From Janthinobacterium sp. SUN073 (GTDB lineage: Bacteria > Pseudomonadota > Gammaproteobacteria > Burkholderiales > Burkholderiaceae_D), in contig NZ_JAPUBT010000004.1 of the NCBI RefSeq assembly GCF_030397665.1, positions 124,001 through 188,000 on the forward strand: a stretch of DNA of 64,000 nt, written 5' to 3'. A program made the translations under genes and the position numbers. This document shows, piece after piece, positions 24,459 to 33,716 of this stretch. A model generated the notes under the pieces. The model was not told where the DNA came from. It saw only the letters and a list, made by a program, of their open reading frames with translations, and did no database searches. The stretch's first letter is position 1; the number at the start of each line of letters is the position of its first letter.

Positions 24459-25714
24459 GCGGCAGGTTCCTTCAGGCTGGATACAATTTTAATGGGCAAC
24501 ACTATTTCAGCGATCACGCCGCCCTCTTCGCCATCGCGCAGGCTCAGGCTGGCGGACGGATCGGACAGCAACAGCCGGCTGCGCACGTTTTCCAGGCCCA
24601 GGCCGCTTCCAGGCGCGCTGCCCGCAGCGCTTTCCGGCAAGCCCATGCCCGTGTCCTGCACGCGCAGACGCAGCATGCCGTCCACCCGCAGCGCCGAGAG
24701 GTGGATCTCGCCACCGCGCAACGATGGTTCAATACCGTGCTTGATGGCATTTTCCGCCAGGGTCAGCAAGATCATGCTGGGTATCGTCGCGTGCGCAAAC
24801 TCGGCCGGCAAGTCCAGCGCATAGCGCAGGCGCGAGCCCATGCGCGCCTGCATCACGCGCAAATATGCGGCAACCATGTCGAACTCGCTTTGCAGCGGCA
24901 CTTGCTCGCTGCGCATCTCCGCCAGGCTGGCGCGCAGGAAGGCGATCAGGTCGGCCGTCAATGCCGCGGCCCGGCCCGCGCCTTGCGCTCCCTGCTCGGC
25001 CAACTGCTGCACGGCGCCCAGGGTATTGAACAGGAAATGCGGCTCGATCTGCGCGCGCAGCAACCGCAGCTGCGATTCGCTGAGCGCGCGCGCCAGGCGG
25101 TCGCGCTCGGCATCCTGCTGCAGCTGCACCGTCAGCGCTTCGTATTGCCGGTTGCGCCAGGTGGTGACGATCGCCAGCGGCACCATATAAAACAAACCGG
25201 CCACCAGCAAGGCGATGCCGCCCACGCGCAGCAAGCGCTCGAAGGCCATGCCCATGGAACCGGTATCGCTCCAACCGGCCAGCAGCACGCCGGCCGCTAC
25301 CCCTGCCGCGCAGGTCGAGACGATCAGCAAGAGTTTCTTGAACTTGTGGCGCACGGAACTGCGGTAATTGAACCAGACGCCCACCAGACCCCACGCCAGC
25401 GCAAAACCCAGGCCGTTGCTGAAGACCAGGGCCTTGAGCAATTCGAACCGGGCCGGCAGCAACAGGTGCAGGGCGACGCCGATGGCGCTGAACAGCAGCA
25501 TCAGCTTGAACGCGGCAATATAGAAACCGGCGCCGCGGTACTTGAGCAGGAAATCATGCAACTGCTGACGCTCTATCGGCGTCAGCTTGACCAGCTTCAT
25601 GGCGACGTAGCGGCGCACTCTACCCTGGACCTGCTCGGCCAGCTCGGGATGTTTCAGCACCCGCAGCGATTCTTCGTCGATGCTGCGGTACCAGTCCGTA
25701 TATTTTTTTAACAC
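24455..25714 (-). CDS. LytS/YehU-type membrane histidine kinase
   Basis: A 419-residue sensor kinase of the His_kinase (PF06580) type. After about 75 N-terminal residues it has four hydrophobic segments between about 80 and 200. The phospho-acceptor motif is AQIEPHFLFNTLGAVQQLAE (His near residue 230). The ATPase part shows LTLAENAIKHG (N box) and GSGLGLENVRSRLLL (G box). The start is GTG at 25714 with GGAG 8 bases upstream. It overlaps the response regulator by 4 bases, forming a two-gene operon. The signal sensed is not evident. Confidence 0.92.
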   Translation of the reverse strand: MLKKYTDWYRSIDEESLRVLKHPELAEQVQGRVRRYVAMKLVKLTPIERQQLHDFLLKYRGAGFYIAAFKLMLLFSAIGVALHLLLPARFELLKALVFSNGLGFALAWGLVGVWFNYRSSVRHKFKKLLLIVSTCAAGVAAGVLLAGWSDTGSMGMAFERLLRVGGIALLVAGLFYMVPLAIVTTWRNRQYEALTVQLQQDAERDRLARALSESQLRLLRAQIEPHFLFNTLGAVQQLAEQGAQGAGRAAALTADLIAFLRASLAEMRSEQVPLQSEFDMVAAYLRVMQARMGSRLRYALDLPAEFAHATIPSMILLTLAENAIKHGIEPSLRGGEIHLSALRVDGMLRLRVQDTGMGLPESAAGSAPGSGLGLENVRSRLLLSDPSASLSLRDGEEGGVIAEIVLPIKIVSSLKEPAA

Positions 25715-26130
25715 AATGCGTTCTCCGTGGTCAGTGATTCAGGCATGAACGCAGTCTACGGCGCCCCTGTTACAGGGCATAGCGTGGGGCGACGAAGCAC
25801 GAAGCGGCAGGCATCAACGACGAAGCGCGTGGCGCCTGCCTAACCCTTGCTGCCAATATTGCTGAAATAATACGAAGTTTCCCGGATGAAATCAATAATT
25901 GCGTAACAATTTTCAGTACGGCAAGAATAGCCCCATTTATTTGCCAAATTGGCCGCAACGCCGCCTGTTGCGGGCTTGTACCGTAGACATCGCTTGATCT
26001 TTAATGGTATTGTTTAAGCTTGGCAAATATTGCCTCCGAGATACACGCCGCGTCCCCGCGCGGCCCCATTCCGGATTTGCGCGCAGCGCCCTTGATGGCG
26101 CCCCAAAACTGCTTTCCCACATACAATCCC
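25715..26130. other. Intergenic region between the kinase and pbpG
   Basis: This 416-base spacer between divergent genes contains no convincing reading frame. It has a GC-rich half with GGCAGGC/GCCTGCC inverted arms around 25810-25842. An AT-rich half (25850-26035) contains the small palindrome GGCAA-ATA-TTGCC at 26022-26034. Promoters of both neighbours probably lie in the AT-rich part. Confidence 0.5.
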
Positions 26131-27009
26131 ATGCTCAAAAAAATGTTCGCCGCGGTGCTGATGACGCTTTCGACAGCGGCCATCGCCGTGCCCTTCGGTT
26201 CCCAGTCGATCCTGGTGGTCGAAGACGGCACAGGCAAAATCTTGCTTGAAAAAAATTCCAACGTGGTGGTGCCCATCGCCTCGCTGACCAAGCTCATGAC
26301 GGCCATGGTCGTGCTCGACTCCAAGGCGAATATGCAGGAAGAGATCAGCATCGACCGCGAGGATGTCGACACCTTGAAACACAGCACCTCGCGCGTGCCC
26401 GTGGGCGCCACCCTGAGCCGCCACGACGTGCTGCAACTGGCGCTGATGTCGTCCGACAACCGCGCCGCCGCCTCGCTGGCGCGCACCTTCCCCGGCGGCC
26501 CGACCGCGTTTGCCGTGGCCGTCAACGCCAAGATCAAGGCCCTGGGCATGCGCCAGACCGTCATCGAAGAGCCGACAGGCTTGTCGCCGAACAACCAGTC
26601 AACGGCGGCGGACCTGGTGAAAATGGCCGTGGCCGCCTCGCGCTACCCGGAAATCAGCCGCATCACCACCGATTCGAAGGACGTGATCCAGATCAAGGGC
26701 CGCGACGTGGAATACCACAACACGAACCGCCTGGTGGGCGCCAAGGGCTGGGATATCGGCCTGTCGAAGACGGGCTACACGAATGAAGCGGGGCGCTGCC
26801 TGATCATGCGCATCAAGTCGGCCGGCAAGTTCGCCACCATGATCCTGCTCAACGCGCGCGCCAATTCCGTGCGCGCCATGGATGCCGTCAACATCCGCCG
26901 CATGCTGGCGGTGGAAAACGGCATCGAAGAGCCGAAAGTGGTGCGCGCCTCGGTCAGCCGGCACAAAAAGGCGCCGGCGAAACCAAGTAAACGCCGCCGC
27001 GCCAAATAA
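26131..27009 (+). CDS. pbpG: D-alanyl-D-alanine endopeptidase (PBP7/PbpG-like)
   Basis: A 292-residue periplasmic serine peptidase that cuts D-Ala-meso-DAP cross-links in peptidoglycan. The signal peptide ends TAAIAVPF. All three active-site motifs of low-molecular-weight penicillin-binding proteins are visible: SLTK (PIASLTKLMT, about residue 50), SDN (LMSSDNRA) and KTG (LSKTGYTNEAGRC). The C-terminus is strongly basic (KKAPAKPSKRRRAK). The start at 26131 gives the signal peptide; an earlier in-frame ATG adds 37 unlikely residues. It ends back to back with the convergent exporter gene, with no bases between the two stops. Confidence 0.92.
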   Translation: MLKKMFAAVLMTLSTAAIAVPFGSQSILVVEDGTGKILLEKNSNVVVPIASLTKLMTAMVVLDSKANMQEEISIDREDVDTLKHSTSRVPVGATLSRHDVLQLALMSSDNRAAASLARTFPGGPTAFAVAVNAKIKALGMRQTVIEEPTGLSPNNQSTAADLVKMAVAASRYPEISRITTDSKDVIQIKGRDVEYHNTNRLVGAKGWDIGLSKTGYTNEAGRCLIMRIKSAGKFATMILLNARANSVRAMDAVNIRRMLAVENGIEEPKVVRASVSRHKKAPAKPSKRRRAK

Positions 27010-27942
27010 TTATTTCGCCTGCCGGTTGGTCATGACCACGCCGGCAATCGTCACCGCGCCGCCCACCAGCATCGAGGCGAGCACGGGCTCGCCCAAGAGC
27101 GCCGCCGCCAGCACGATGCCGAACACGGGCACGAGGTTGTTGAACACGGCCGTGCGCGACGGTCCCAGCGCTTTCACGCCCTCGTAATACCAGACAAAGC
27201 CGATCACCGTGCCGAACACCCCCAGGTAGCCGATGGCGGCCCACACTTGCCAGCCAAAGCTGTGCCATGGCACCGTCGGGAATTCCAGCACCGCCCCCAC
27301 CAGCAAAAAGGCCAGGCCCCACATCGAGGCATACGTGGTGGCCGCGATCGGGCTCAAGCCCTTCAGCGCCACCCGGCCGATCAGGGTGTAGGCGGCCCAG
27401 CTGGAAATGCCGCAGAACATGAAAATCTCACCGGCGCCGATGCCGCCGCCCGTACCGTGCAGCACGCCGGAGAGATCGCCGCGCGTGATGACGATGGCCG
27501 TGCCGCAAAACGCCAGCATGATGCCCAGCCACTTGAAGGAACCGAGCCGTTCGCGGAACAGCATGGCCGAGGCCAGCGCCGTGACGATGGGGTTCAGGGC
27601 CACGAACAGGGCCGTGCGCCCGGCCGGCATGCGCGACAGGGCCGCCAGGAAACACAGGTTATATAGAAAAATGCCCGTCAGGCCCAGCGCCGCCGTCGTC
27701 GCCAGCTGCTTGCGGTCCAGGCGCGGCAAGCCCCCTTCCAGTTTCCACGCCAGCACGACGAGCAGCAGCACGGCCACGCCGAAGCGCCCGCTGGCGGCCG
27801 TCATCGGCGGCATCTGCTGCGCCAGCACGCGGCCCGCGATGAAGGTGCCGCCCCAGAACAGGGCGACGAAAATGAGTTTGAGGTAGACGAGTGGCGACTG
27901 CACGGAAGGCAAGGCGGCTGAAGGTACGGCGGAAGTACGCAT
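27010..27942 (-). CDS. EamA/DMT-family transporter
   Basis: A 310-residue inner-membrane protein with about ten hydrophobic segments in two EamA repeats. The first opens YLKLIFVALFWGGTFIAGRVLA and includes MPAGRTALFVALNPIVTAL. The second includes ISSWAAYTLIGRVALKGL and ALGPSRTAVFNNLVPVFGIVLA. The family exports amino acids, metabolites or drugs; the substrate is unknown. AGGAC lies 6 bases before the ATG at 27942; a much longer open frame upstream overlaps the divergent regulator and is discarded. The divergent LysR gene is the likely regulator. Confidence 0.9.
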   Translation of the reverse strand: MRTSAVPSAALPSVQSPLVYLKLIFVALFWGGTFIAGRVLAQQMPPMTAASGRFGVAVLLLVVLAWKLEGGLPRLDRKQLATTAALGLTGIFLYNLCFLAALSRMPAGRTALFVALNPIVTALASAMLFRERLGSFKWLGIMLAFCGTAIVITRGDLSGVLHGTGGGIGAGEIFMFCGISSWAAYTLIGRVALKGLSPIAATTYASMWGLAFLLVGAVLEFPTVPWHSFGWQVWAAIGYLGVFGTVIGFVWYYEGVKALGPSRTAVFNNLVPVFGIVLAAALLGEPVLASMLVGGAVTIAGVVMTNRQAK

Positions 27943-28005
27943 GGAAAGTCCTATGATGTCGCTTGTGCAGCGGACGCTGCACATATATATTAATGCTAAT
28001 ATCAA

Positions 28006-28032
28006 CTCATGAAATAATGAGCAAATACTCAT
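28006..28032. promoter_or_regulatory. Three alternating half-sites between eamA and its LysR regulator
   Basis: CTCAT (28006), ATGAG (28017) and CTCAT (28028) follow each other at exactly 11 bases, about one helical turn. Each adjacent pair forms an inverted repeat. The cluster sits 64 bases upstream of eamA and 20 bases before the lysR ATG, as expected for an autoregulated LysR-type switch. Confidence 0.6.
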
Positions 28033-28051
28033 AGCACAGGAAAACCACAGC

Positions 28052-28951
28052 ATGACCTTCACGCAACTGGAAATTTTTACCCTGGTGGCCGAACTGCACG
28101 GCTTTTCCGCCGCCGCCGCGCAGCTGGGCATCAGCCAGTCGGCCGTCTCGCATGCCTTGAAGGCGCTGGAAAAGGAAATGGGCGTGGACCTGATCGTGCG
28201 CCACCAGGCGTCGGCCGAGCTGACGGACGTGGGCCGCCAGTTGCTGCTGCGCGCGCGTGAAATCCTCGGCTTGTCGGAAGCCATGCGCCAGGAAGCGGCC
28301 GACGTGCTGGGCCAGCGCCAGGGCAGCTTGCGCATCGGCTCCTTCGGCCCGACATCTTCCTTGAATCTGCTGCCGGCCATCACGGCGCAGTTCCGCCTGC
28401 GCTATCCGGGCATCACCCTGCGCATCGACGAAGGCGCCGACCATGAAGTGGTGCAGTGGATACGCGAGCGCCGGGTCGATGTCGGCTTCGTCGTGCTGCC
28501 CGACGAGCGCTTCGATACGGCGCCGCTGGTGGAAGACCAGATGATGGCGCTGGTGCCGCGCAGCCACCCGCTGGCCAGCGAAACGGCCATCACCCTGGCG
28601 CAGCTGTGCGAGGGGCCGTTCATCATGTCCGAAGCGGGTTGCGCCTGCCTGATCGAGCCGCTGTTCGCCAACGCGGGCTTGCAGCCCAATGTCCCCTACC
28701 GTATCAGCCAGGTGATCACCATCCTCGACATGGTCAGCCGCGGCGACGGCCTGTCCATCGTCGCCGAACTGGCCCTGCCGCAGCGCCTGCGCGAGCAGTA
28801 TCCGGAGCTGGTCGCCCTGCCCTTGAACCCGCCCGTCAGCCGCAAGGTGGGACTGGCCGTGCGCGACCGGCGCCAGAACACGCCGGCCACCAACGCTTTT
28901 TTTGAGGTGGCGAAGCAGATGGCGCCGACCCTGGCGCCCCGGCGCGCCTAG
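28052..28951 (+). CDS. LysR-family transcriptional regulator
   Basis: A 299-residue LysR-type regulator. The helix-turn-helix is FTLVAELHGFSAAAAQLGISQSAVSHALKALE (about residues 9-40). The effector domain starts near residue 92 (GSLRIGSFGPTSSLNLLPAI). AGGAAA lies about 8 bases before the ATG. The gene is divergent from the EamA exporter, and the shared 109-base spacer contains a regular set of half-sites, so it most likely controls that exporter. The effector is unknown. Confidence 0.92.
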   Translation: MTFTQLEIFTLVAELHGFSAAAAQLGISQSAVSHALKALEKEMGVDLIVRHQASAELTDVGRQLLLRAREILGLSEAMRQEAADVLGQRQGSLRIGSFGPTSSLNLLPAITAQFRLRYPGITLRIDEGADHEVVQWIRERRVDVGFVVLPDERFDTAPLVEDQMMALVPRSHPLASETAITLAQLCEGPFIMSEAGCACLIEPLFANAGLQPNVPYRISQVITILDMVSRGDGLSIVAELALPQRLREQYPELVALPLNPPVSRKVGLAVRDRRQNTPATNAFFEVAKQMAPTLAPRRA

Positions 28952-28957
28952 CAGCGG

Positions 28958-30892
28958 CTAGAACGTCTCCCACTCGTCGCTGCGCTCGGGCTTGGCGACG
29001 GGCGTTTTTGCGGGACGGCTGGCGATGCGCGGCGCGATGGCTGCCCGCGCCACGGGCCGGACTGGCCGCGGCTGCCGCTGCTGCGCTGCTTGCCCGTTAT
29101 CGAGCTTGAACACACCCACCACCTGCGCCAGGGTGTTGGCCTGGTCTTGCAGGCTTTCCGCCGCGGCCGCAGCCTCTTCCACCAGGGCCGCATTCTGCTG
29201 CGTCACCTGGTCCATTTGCGCGATGGCCTGGTTGACCTGTTCGATGCCGGAACTCTGCTCGACGCTGGCCGCCGTGATCTCGCCCATGATGTCGGTCACG
29301 CGGCGCACGCTGTCGACGATTTCCTGCATCGTCGCTCCCGCCTCGTCGACCAGGCGCGCGCCCGAATCTACCTTGTCCACCGAATCGTCGATCAGCAGCT
29401 TGATTTCCTTCGCCGCGCCGGCGGATCGTTGAGCCAGATTACGCACCTCCGTCGCCACCACGGCAAAGCCGCGTCCCTGCTCGCCCGCGCGCGCCGCTTC
29501 CACGGCCGCATTCAGGGCCAGGATATTCGTCTGGAAGGCGATACCGTCGATGACGCTGATGATGTCGACGATCTTCTTCGACGAGTCGTTGATCGAGGCC
29601 ATGGTATCGACCACCTGCGCCACCACTTGCCCGCCCTTGCTGGCCACGCCGGACGCCGATTGCGCCATCTGGTTGGCCTGGCGCGCATTGTCCGCATTCT
29701 GTTTCACGGTGGAAGTCAGCTCCTCCATCGAGGCGGCCGTTTCTTCCAGCGAGCTCGCTTGCTGTTCCGTGCGCGACGACAGGTCCTGGTTGCCGGCGGC
29801 GATTTCCATTGATGACACCTTCACCGATTCGCTGGCCGTGCGGATTTTCACCAGCACGGCGGCGATCTTGTCGATGAAGCGGTTGAAGGCGTCCGCGATC
29901 TGCGCCAGTTCATCCACGCCGGAAGCGTCGAGGCGGCGCGTCAAATCGCCTTCGCCGGAAGCGATATCGTCGAGCGCATCGCGCACCAATTCCAGGCGCT
30001 TGAGCATTTTAAAGACCAGCAGCGACAGCAGCACCGCCGCCGCGCCGGCCAGCAGCACGGCGGTGATGGTGGCCGTCGTCAGCATCGTCTGCAAGGCTTG
30101 CATGGCTTCCTGCTGGTCGAGCACCACGGCCAGCAGCCAGTCGGTGCCCGCCACGCGCGTGACGTACAGCATGCCGTCGCGCTCGTTCAGGCGCACGGCA
30201 TCGCTCGTGCGCGTGCTTTCCAGCCGGTTGATCTGCGCGGCCGACAGCGCCGCGTCGAGTTTCGCCACCGGCTGCAGGCTCAGCTCCTTGTCCGCATGGG
30301 CGATGATGGTGCCGCTCTGGTCGACGAGGAAGGCAAAGCTGTGCGGCGTCGGCTTGATCGCCACCACATTGGCGATGACCGTATCGAGCAGCACGTCCGC
30401 CCCCGCCACGCCCAGCAGTGCCTCTTTCGGGCCGACGGGCGCCGTAAACGACACCACCAGCTTGTGGCTGGCCGCGTCCACATACGGCGGCGTCAGCATC
30501 GGCACGCCCGCCTTGACGGTGTCCGTGTACCAGGCGCGTGCCGTCGGGTCGAAATCGGCCGGGCGCCCGGGATGGGTAAACACGGAGCGCTTGTCCGCAT
30601 AGCCGATGAACACTTCCGCAAAATCGCCGGCCTTTTCCGCGATCTGGAAGGCGCGCAGCGGATCGGGCGTCTCGGCCGACATGACGATGGAGGCCATGAC
30701 CTTTTTCTTGCCATCGACCCATTGCGCCAGCACGGCCGACTGGCTCTGCAGCAGTTGCTGCATCTGCTGGTCCGACGATGCCAGCATGCTGCTGCGCGTG
30801 GTGACGTAATTGGCGACCGACAAGGCCAGCATGGACAGCACGACGATGGCCACGCAAATGAGCACCAGCCGCGTGCGAAGGGAAGACAACAT
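28958..30892 (-). CDS. Methyl-accepting chemotaxis protein with dCache-type sensor
   Basis: A 644-residue transmembrane chemoreceptor. Membrane helices lie near residues 8-28 and 275-300. Between them is a Cache-type periplasmic ligand domain ([51 protein letters not shown]). A HAMP domain follows, then the signalling hairpin with the core [33 protein letters not shown]. The last five residues, EWETF, fit the x-W/F-x-x-F/W tether that recruits CheR/CheB. AGGAG precedes the ATG. No other chemotaxis genes are nearby. Confidence 0.94.
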   Translation of the reverse strand: MLSSLRTRLVLICVAIVVLSMLALSVANYVTTRSSMLASSDQQMQQLLQSQSAVLAQWVDGKKKVMASIVMSAETPDPLRAFQIAEKAGDFAEVFIGYADKRSVFTHPGRPADFDPTARAWYTDTVKAGVPMLTPPYVDAASHKLVVSFTAPVGPKEALLGVAGADVLLDTVIANVVAIKPTPHSFAFLVDQSGTIIAHADKELSLQPVAKLDAALSAAQINRLESTRTSDAVRLNERDGMLYVTRVAGTDWLLAVVLDQQEAMQALQTMLTTATITAVLLAGAAAVLLSLLVFKMLKRLELVRDALDDIASGEGDLTRRLDASGVDELAQIADAFNRFIDKIAAVLVKIRTASESVKVSSMEIAAGNQDLSSRTEQQASSLEETAASMEELTSTVKQNADNARQANQMAQSASGVASKGGQVVAQVVDTMASINDSSKKIVDIISVIDGIAFQTNILALNAAVEAARAGEQGRGFAVVATEVRNLAQRSAGAAKEIKLLIDDSVDKVDSGARLVDEAGATMQEIVDSVRRVTDIMGEITAASVEQSSGIEQVNQAIAQMDQVTQQNAALVEEAAAAAESLQDQANTLAQVVGVFKLDNGQAAQQRQPRPVRPVARAAIAPRIASRPAKTPVAKPERSDEWETF

Positions 30893-31001
30893 GATGGACT
30901 CCTGGTTTTGATGTTAATGGAATGACACAGCGTTTTCGCCCTGCCACCCTGCCTTTGCATTTTCACACAAAAATTGGAACGATATTATCCAATATTCGGA
31001 A

Positions 31002-31017
31002 TAATAAACATTTATTA
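31002..31017. promoter_or_regulatory. AT-rich inverted repeat between the chemoreceptor and dsbA-like genes
   Basis: TAATAAA-CA-TTTATTA is a perfect 7-base inverted repeat in an AT-rich divergent spacer (30960-31080) that should hold both promoters. It could be an operator or simply AT-rich promoter DNA. Confidence 0.3.
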
Positions 31018-31090
31018 CATCAAAGCAACACCATCCAACATTGACGTCATATTATGATTGCCTTATAGTTAATTTTTCAAAGGAGCGTCC

Positions 31091-31753
31091 ATGCGTTTGC
31101 ACCACCTCATCCTGGCCTGCGCCAGCTTCGCCGCCGCCGGCGCCTTCGCCTCGCCGCAAGCGCCCGTACCGGGCGCCGATTATCTGGTGCTGGCCACGCC
31201 GCAAGCCGTGCAGGCGGCGCCGGGCAAGGTGGAAGTGATCGAATTTTTCATGTACCACTGCCCCGCCTGCAATGCGCTGGAGCCGAGTTTGGCGCGCTGG
31301 GTCAAGGACAATGCCGCCACGGTGTCGTTCCGCCGCATCCATTTGCCGCACACGCCGGCAAATGATCCGGAAGCGCACCTGTTCCTGACCCTGGAAGCGC
31401 TGAAGAAGGAAGAGACGCTGCACGCGCAAGTCATGCACACCTGGCATGTGGAACGCAAGCGCCTGGCCAGCGACAGGGACAACCTCGACTGGGCGCTGAA
31501 AAATGGCCTGGACAAGATCATCTTTGAAGGCGCCTACCAGTCGTTTGGCGTGCAGACCAAGCTGAAAAACCTGCCCCGCCTGGCGGCCAGCTACCAGGTC
31601 GACAGCACACCCACCCTGATCGTGGGCGGGCGCTACCTGACCAATCCGTCGATGGTCGCCGGCGCCAATCCGGGCTTGCCGCGCCAGGGCGTGGAGCAGG
31701 CCACCCTGCAAGTGGTGCAAGCCCTGGTGGCCAAGGCGAAGCTGGCGAAGTAA
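31091..31753 (+). CDS. DsbA-like thiol:disulfide oxidoreductase
   Basis: A 220-residue periplasmic thioredoxin-fold protein. The signal peptide ends AGAFASP. The active site is CPAC in FFMYHCPACNALEPSLARW, where E. coli DsbA has CPHC. The cis-Pro loop is visible as DSTPTLIVGGRYLTNPSM. Length and pattern fit the DsbA subfamily that oxidises cysteines in exported proteins. The different dipeptide between the cysteines should alter redox potential. AAAGGAGCGTCC precedes the ATG. The gene converges on recD with 7 bases between the stops. Confidence 0.9.
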   Translation: MRLHHLILACASFAAAGAFASPQAPVPGADYLVLATPQAVQAAPGKVEVIEFFMYHCPACNALEPSLARWVKDNAATVSFRRIHLPHTPANDPEAHLFLTLEALKKEETLHAQVMHTWHVERKRLASDRDNLDWALKNGLDKIIFEGAYQSFGVQTKLKNLPRLAASYQVDSTPTLIVGGRYLTNPSMVAGANPGLPRQGVEQATLQVVQALVAKAKLAK

Positions 31754-31760
31754 AAGTAAC

Positions 31761-33716
31761 TTAGCCGATCAAGCCGCGCAGCCCGCTGGCGCGCTGCGTG
31801 CGGCGCAAAATCGCATCGAACAGCACGGCCTGCGTGGGCGAGACGAGGGTAAAGAAGTCGCGCGCGCGCGTGATGCCCGTGTAGACCAGTTCGCGCGCCA
31901 GCATGGCGCCGCCCTCCTGCGGCAGCACCAGCACCGTGTGGCGAAACTCCGAGCCCTGCGACTTGTGCACCGTCATGGCGAACGCCGTTTCCACGTGGCG
32001 CAAACGCGTGGCCAGCACGCTGCGCACATGCTCGCCTTCCAAAAAGTACACGCGCAGGGAACCGGGACGCGCAGGATCGCGCAAGGTCAGGCCGATGTCG
32101 CCATTGAACACGCCCGTGCCATAGTCGTTACGCGTGACCATCACGGGGCGCCCCACATACCATTCGCTGCGGCGTATCAGCCCCTCTTTTTCCAGCCGCA
32201 GTTCGATGGCCGTGTTCAGCCCCGCCACGCCCCACTCGCCTTCACGCACGGCGCACAGGATGCGGAACGCTTCAAAAGCATGCAGCACGGCGCGCACCCA
32301 GTCGTCATGCCGCGCGTACGCCGCTTCACCGGCATTCACCAGTTCCAGGTAGGGCTGGTAGCCGCCCGGCGCGTCCACGCGCCCGCGCAAGGCCAGGCGC
32401 AGCACCTCGTCCGGCTGCGCGGTCACGCTCCACGCCAGCTGGCCGCCACTGTCGCCGGCGAAGCACGCCCTGGCCAGATCGGGCCTGCCGCCATTCACGG
32501 CCAGCGCCAGCTCGCCGATCGGGCCACTGAAACGGTGGCTGTGACGCAGCATCACCGTTTGCTGCGCCAGCGCGCCGGCCGCTCCCGCGAAGGCGGCGGG
32601 AATGGCCACGCCGCTGGCTGCCTGCGCATACGCGATGGTGGCCTCCGTGTAGCCGCCCGCCTGCGCATCGTGGCACAAGTCGCCCAGCACGGCGCCCGCT
32701 TCCACCGACGCCAGCTGGTCCTTGTCGCCCAGCAGGATCAGAATCGCCGTCGGCGGCAAGGCGTCGAGCACCGAGGCCATCATCTCCAGGTGCACCATCG
32801 ATGCTTCATCGACGATCAGCACATCGACGTCGAGCGGATTGCCCGCGTGGTGGGCAAAGGCGCGCGTATCGGGCCGCGCGCCCAGCAAACTATGCAGGGT
32901 GCGCGCCGCGCCCATGCGCCGCGCCAGTTCCAGCAGGGGCAAGGCTTCCCCGACCTTTTGCGCCAGGCCGCTCAAGGCCTTGTCGATCGACTGTTTTAAT
33001 CGCGCGGCAGCCTTGCCGGTCGGTGCAGCCAGCGCGATGCGCAACTGCTCCGGCTGCGGCGAAACGGCAAACAGCAGGGTCAACAGGCTCGCCACCGTGT
33101 ACGTCTTGCCCGTGCCGGGACCGCCCGTGATGATGGCCACCTTGCCGCGCAGGGCGATGGCGCACGCCACCTTTTGCCAGTCCGGGCCACCGTCCTGCGT
33201 GGGCTGGTCAAACAGGATGTCGAGCCATTGCCGCACCTGCGCCAGCGGCGGCGTCCTCAAATCCTGCGCGCGCACGGCGATCTTTTCACCGACCAGGGTC
33301 TCGTCGCGCCAGTAGCGGCGCAGGTACAGGCGGTCGCCATCGAGCACCAGCGGCTGGCGCACATCGGGCGCACCCACCTGCCACACCTGCGGCGCGCCGG
33401 CCAGCAGCGCGCGCCAGCCATCGACGCTGTCGGGCAGCGGACCGGAAACGGCCAGCACGCCATGCCACAGCTCCTCGCTCCAGCCCAATAGCTGTGACGG
33501 TTCGCTGGCCAGGTCAGCCAGCATCAGACAGCTATGCCCCCGCCCTTCCAGCTCCGACAGCACCACGCAGGCCACGGCCACGGCGGCATCCGGCGCCTCC
33601 TCGTCCAGGCTGGCGATGAAGCGGGCAAAGGCGGCGCTCAGGCGGCGCAGATGGCCATCCCCGGCAACTCCGTCGATGTGGCTGAACAAGGCATTCATTT
33701 GCTCACTATGCTGCAT
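31761..33716 (-). CDS. recD: RecD, exonuclease V alpha subunit
   Basis: RecD is the 5'-3' helicase of the RecBCD complex, which processes double-strand breaks. The 651-residue protein has the N-terminal RecB-binding region, then Walker A in IITGGPGTGKTYTVASLL (about residue 200). Walker B is DVLIVDEASMV, then LLGDKDQLASVEAGAVLGDL, and the C-terminal motifs are TVHKSQGSEF and YTGITRARDF. The ATG at 33716 overlaps the recB 3' end by 11 bases; a later Met at 33698 is an alternative. It is the last gene of recC-recB-recD. Confidence 0.94.
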   Translation of the reverse strand: MQHSEQMNALFSHIDGVAGDGHLRRLSAAFARFIASLDEEAPDAAVAVACVVLSELEGRGHSCLMLADLASEPSQLLGWSEELWHGVLAVSGPLPDSVDGWRALLAGAPQVWQVGAPDVRQPLVLDGDRLYLRRYWRDETLVGEKIAVRAQDLRTPPLAQVRQWLDILFDQPTQDGGPDWQKVACAIALRGKVAIITGGPGTGKTYTVASLLTLLFAVSPQPEQLRIALAAPTGKAAARLKQSIDKALSGLAQKVGEALPLLELARRMGAARTLHSLLGARPDTRAFAHHAGNPLDVDVLIVDEASMVHLEMMASVLDALPPTAILILLGDKDQLASVEAGAVLGDLCHDAQAGGYTEATIAYAQAASGVAIPAAFAGAAGALAQQTVMLRHSHRFSGPIGELALAVNGGRPDLARACFAGDSGGQLAWSVTAQPDEVLRLALRGRVDAPGGYQPYLELVNAGEAAYARHDDWVRAVLHAFEAFRILCAVREGEWGVAGLNTAIELRLEKEGLIRRSEWYVGRPVMVTRNDYGTGVFNGDIGLTLRDPARPGSLRVYFLEGEHVRSVLATRLRHVETAFAMTVHKSQGSEFRHTVLVLPQEGGAMLARELVYTGITRARDFFTLVSPTQAVLFDAILRRTQRASGLRGLIG

